Origin: DASTHS01 sp035718085
Lineage (GTDB): Bacteria > Actinomycetota > Acidimicrobiia > Acidimicrobiales > Palsa-688
Assembly: GCA_035718085.1 (NCBI GenBank)
Contig: DASTHS010000068.1
Span: forward strand, 1 to 5,761
Length of the DNA stretch: 5,761 bases
Reading direction: 5' to 3'
Shown here: one piece after another, positions 4,846-5,761 of the stretch
How positions within the stretch are numbered: position 1 is the stretch's first letter
How the letters are laid out: the number at the start of each line of letters is the position of its first letter
Notes under the pieces: model-generated
What the model saw: the letters and a program-made list of their open reading frames with translations, nothing else
Told to the model about the DNA's origin: nothing
Database searches by the model: none
Made by a program: the position numbers and the translations under genes

Positions 4846-5761
4846 TCAGGCCGGCGAGGCGCCCGCCGCCGCCCGCCGCCAGCGCAGCCACGCCTCCATG
4901 AACGGGTCGAGGTCGCCGTCGAGCACGGCGGCCACGTTGCCGGTCTCGTGCTCGCTGCGCAGGTCTTTCACCTGCTGGTACGGGGCGAGCACGTACGAGC
5001 GGATCTGGGCACCCCAGCCGACCTGCGCCTTGGGGCCGGCCATGGCGTCGAGCTCGGCGGCGCGCTCCTCCCGCTGGCGCTCGGCGAGCTTCGCAGCCAG
5101 GATCTGCATGGCCTTGGCCTTGTTCTGGTGCTGGCTGCGCTCGTTCTGGCAGGAGGTCACGATCCCGGTGGGCAGGTGGGTGATGCGCACCGCCGAGTCG
5201 GTCACGTTCACGTGCTGGCCGCCGGCACCGGAGCTGCGGTAGGTGTCGATGCGCAGGTCTTTCTCGTCGATGGGCACCTCGTCGGAGAGCTCCTCGAGGA
5301 AGGGCACCACGCTCACGGAGGCGAAGCTGGTCTGCCGCCGGCTCTGGGCGTCGAACGGCGAGATGCGCACCAGGCGGTGCACCCCGCGCTCCGACGCCAG
5401 CAGCCCGTTGGCGTACCGGCCCCGCACGATGAACGTGGCCGACAAGATGCCGGCCTCCGAGCCGGCCGACACCTCGTCGACCTCCACGTCGAACCCGCGG
5501 CGGTCGGCCCAGCGCTGGTACATGCGCAGCAGCATCTCGGCCCAGTCCTGCGCGTCGGTGCCGCCGTCCTTCGCGTGGATCTCGCACACCGCGTCGCCCT
5601 CGTCGTGCTCGCCGGTGAACAGCGACCGCAGCTCGAGGTCGCCGAGGCGGCGCCCGACGCTGACCAGGGCCTCGTCGAGCTCGGCGGCCACCGAGTCGTC
5701 GCCCTCCTCGCGGCCCAGCTCGAAGAGGGTGTCGGCGTCGTCGAGGGCCGCGGCCAGCGCC
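4846..5761 (-). CDS. prfB: Peptide chain release factor 2 (RF2), 5'-partial
   Basis: Class I release factor that reads UGA and UAA in the ribosomal A site and triggers peptidyl-tRNA hydrolysis. The window holds the C-terminal 304 codons. The frame stays open through 5761, so the start is outside; the GTG at 5691-5689 is internal, because the 23 codons upstream of it also match RF2 domain 1. Visible landmarks are GGTDAQDW, the RF2-type SPF stop-codon recognition motif at 5361-5353 (RF1 would show PxT), GVHRLVRISPF leading into it, and the catalytic GGQ loop at 5223-5215 within SGAGGQHVN, followed by VGWGAQIRSYVL. Roughly 60 N-terminal residues are missing compared with E. coli RF2 (365). The programmed frameshift site of some prfB genes would lie outside the window and cannot be judged. 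The gene itself ends in UGA, the codon its product reads. Confidence 0.95.
   Translation of the reverse strand, partial: ALAAALDDADTLFELGREEGDDSVAAELDEALVSVGRRLGDLELRSLFTGEHDEGDAVCEIHAKDGGTDAQDWAEMLLRMYQRWADRRGFDVEVDEVSAGSEAGILSATFIVRGRYANGLLASERGVHRLVRISPFDAQSRRQTSFASVSVVPFLEELSDEVPIDEKDLRIDTYRSSGAGGQHVNVTDSAVRITHLPTGIVTSCQNERSQHQNKAKAMQILAAKLAERQREERAAELDAMAGPKAQVGWGAQIRSYVLAPYQQVKDLRSEHETGNVAAVLDGDLDPFMEAWLRWRRAAAGASPA

Noticed and set aside
3768..4901. + strand frame of 377 codons antisense to ftsE
   Set aside because: Covers the ftsE ATPase gene, whose Walker A, Walker B and signature motifs are intact on the minus strand.
1..5761. tRNA, rRNA, CRISPR array, insertion sequence, prophage or defence genes
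   Set aside because: I saw no repeat-spacer pattern, terminal inverted repeats, transposase motif or RNA gene signature anywhere in the window.

Overview
The window is very GC-rich and densely packed, with long spurious antisense frames, frequent GTG starts and TGA at every visible stop. It comes from a high-GC actinobacterium. The order prfB–ftsE–ftsX, a group II truncated haemoglobin very close to mycobacterial GlbO, a DUF732-type lipoprotein and a Zn-ribbon/FHA protein all point to Actinomycetota. An Acidimicrobiia-like lineage is a guess that the sequence alone does not prove.

Layout, left to right. (1) A + strand gene entering from the left edge encodes a Pro/Ala-rich protein with a Cys/His knuckle and a C-terminal FHA-like domain (2-724). 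(2) Convergent to it lies a minus-strand pair: nudC, an NADH/NAD-cap pyrophosphatase (1102-1926), and a small lipoprotein whose GTG start overlaps the nudC stop (755-1105). (3) A 71-bp gap separates nudC from the divergent + strand pair glbO (1998-2375) and an alpha/beta hydrolase (2380-3171). (4) The hydrolase runs 11 bp into the 3' end of a minus-strand division/translation block, transcribed in the order prfB (cut by the right edge), ftsE, ftsX (4846-5761, 4050-4736, 3161-4048).

Functionally, FtsE (ATPase) and FtsX (membrane subunit) form the complex that in other bacteria controls peptidoglycan hydrolases during division. RF2 (prfB) terminates translation at UGA/UAA, and all eight genes here stop at UGA. 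NudC hydrolyses NADH and removes NAD caps from RNA; the attached lipoprotein has no known function. GlbO and the hydrolase look co-transcribed, but their joint role is unknown.

No RNA gene, CRISPR array, insertion sequence, prophage or defence module is visible, and I see no clear new multi-gene system. The points most worth a second look are the FHA domain lacking its usual phosphothreonine-binding residues, the NudC–lipoprotein overlap, the GlbO–hydrolase pair, the absence of smpB directly after ftsX, and two inverted repeats between prfB and ftsE.
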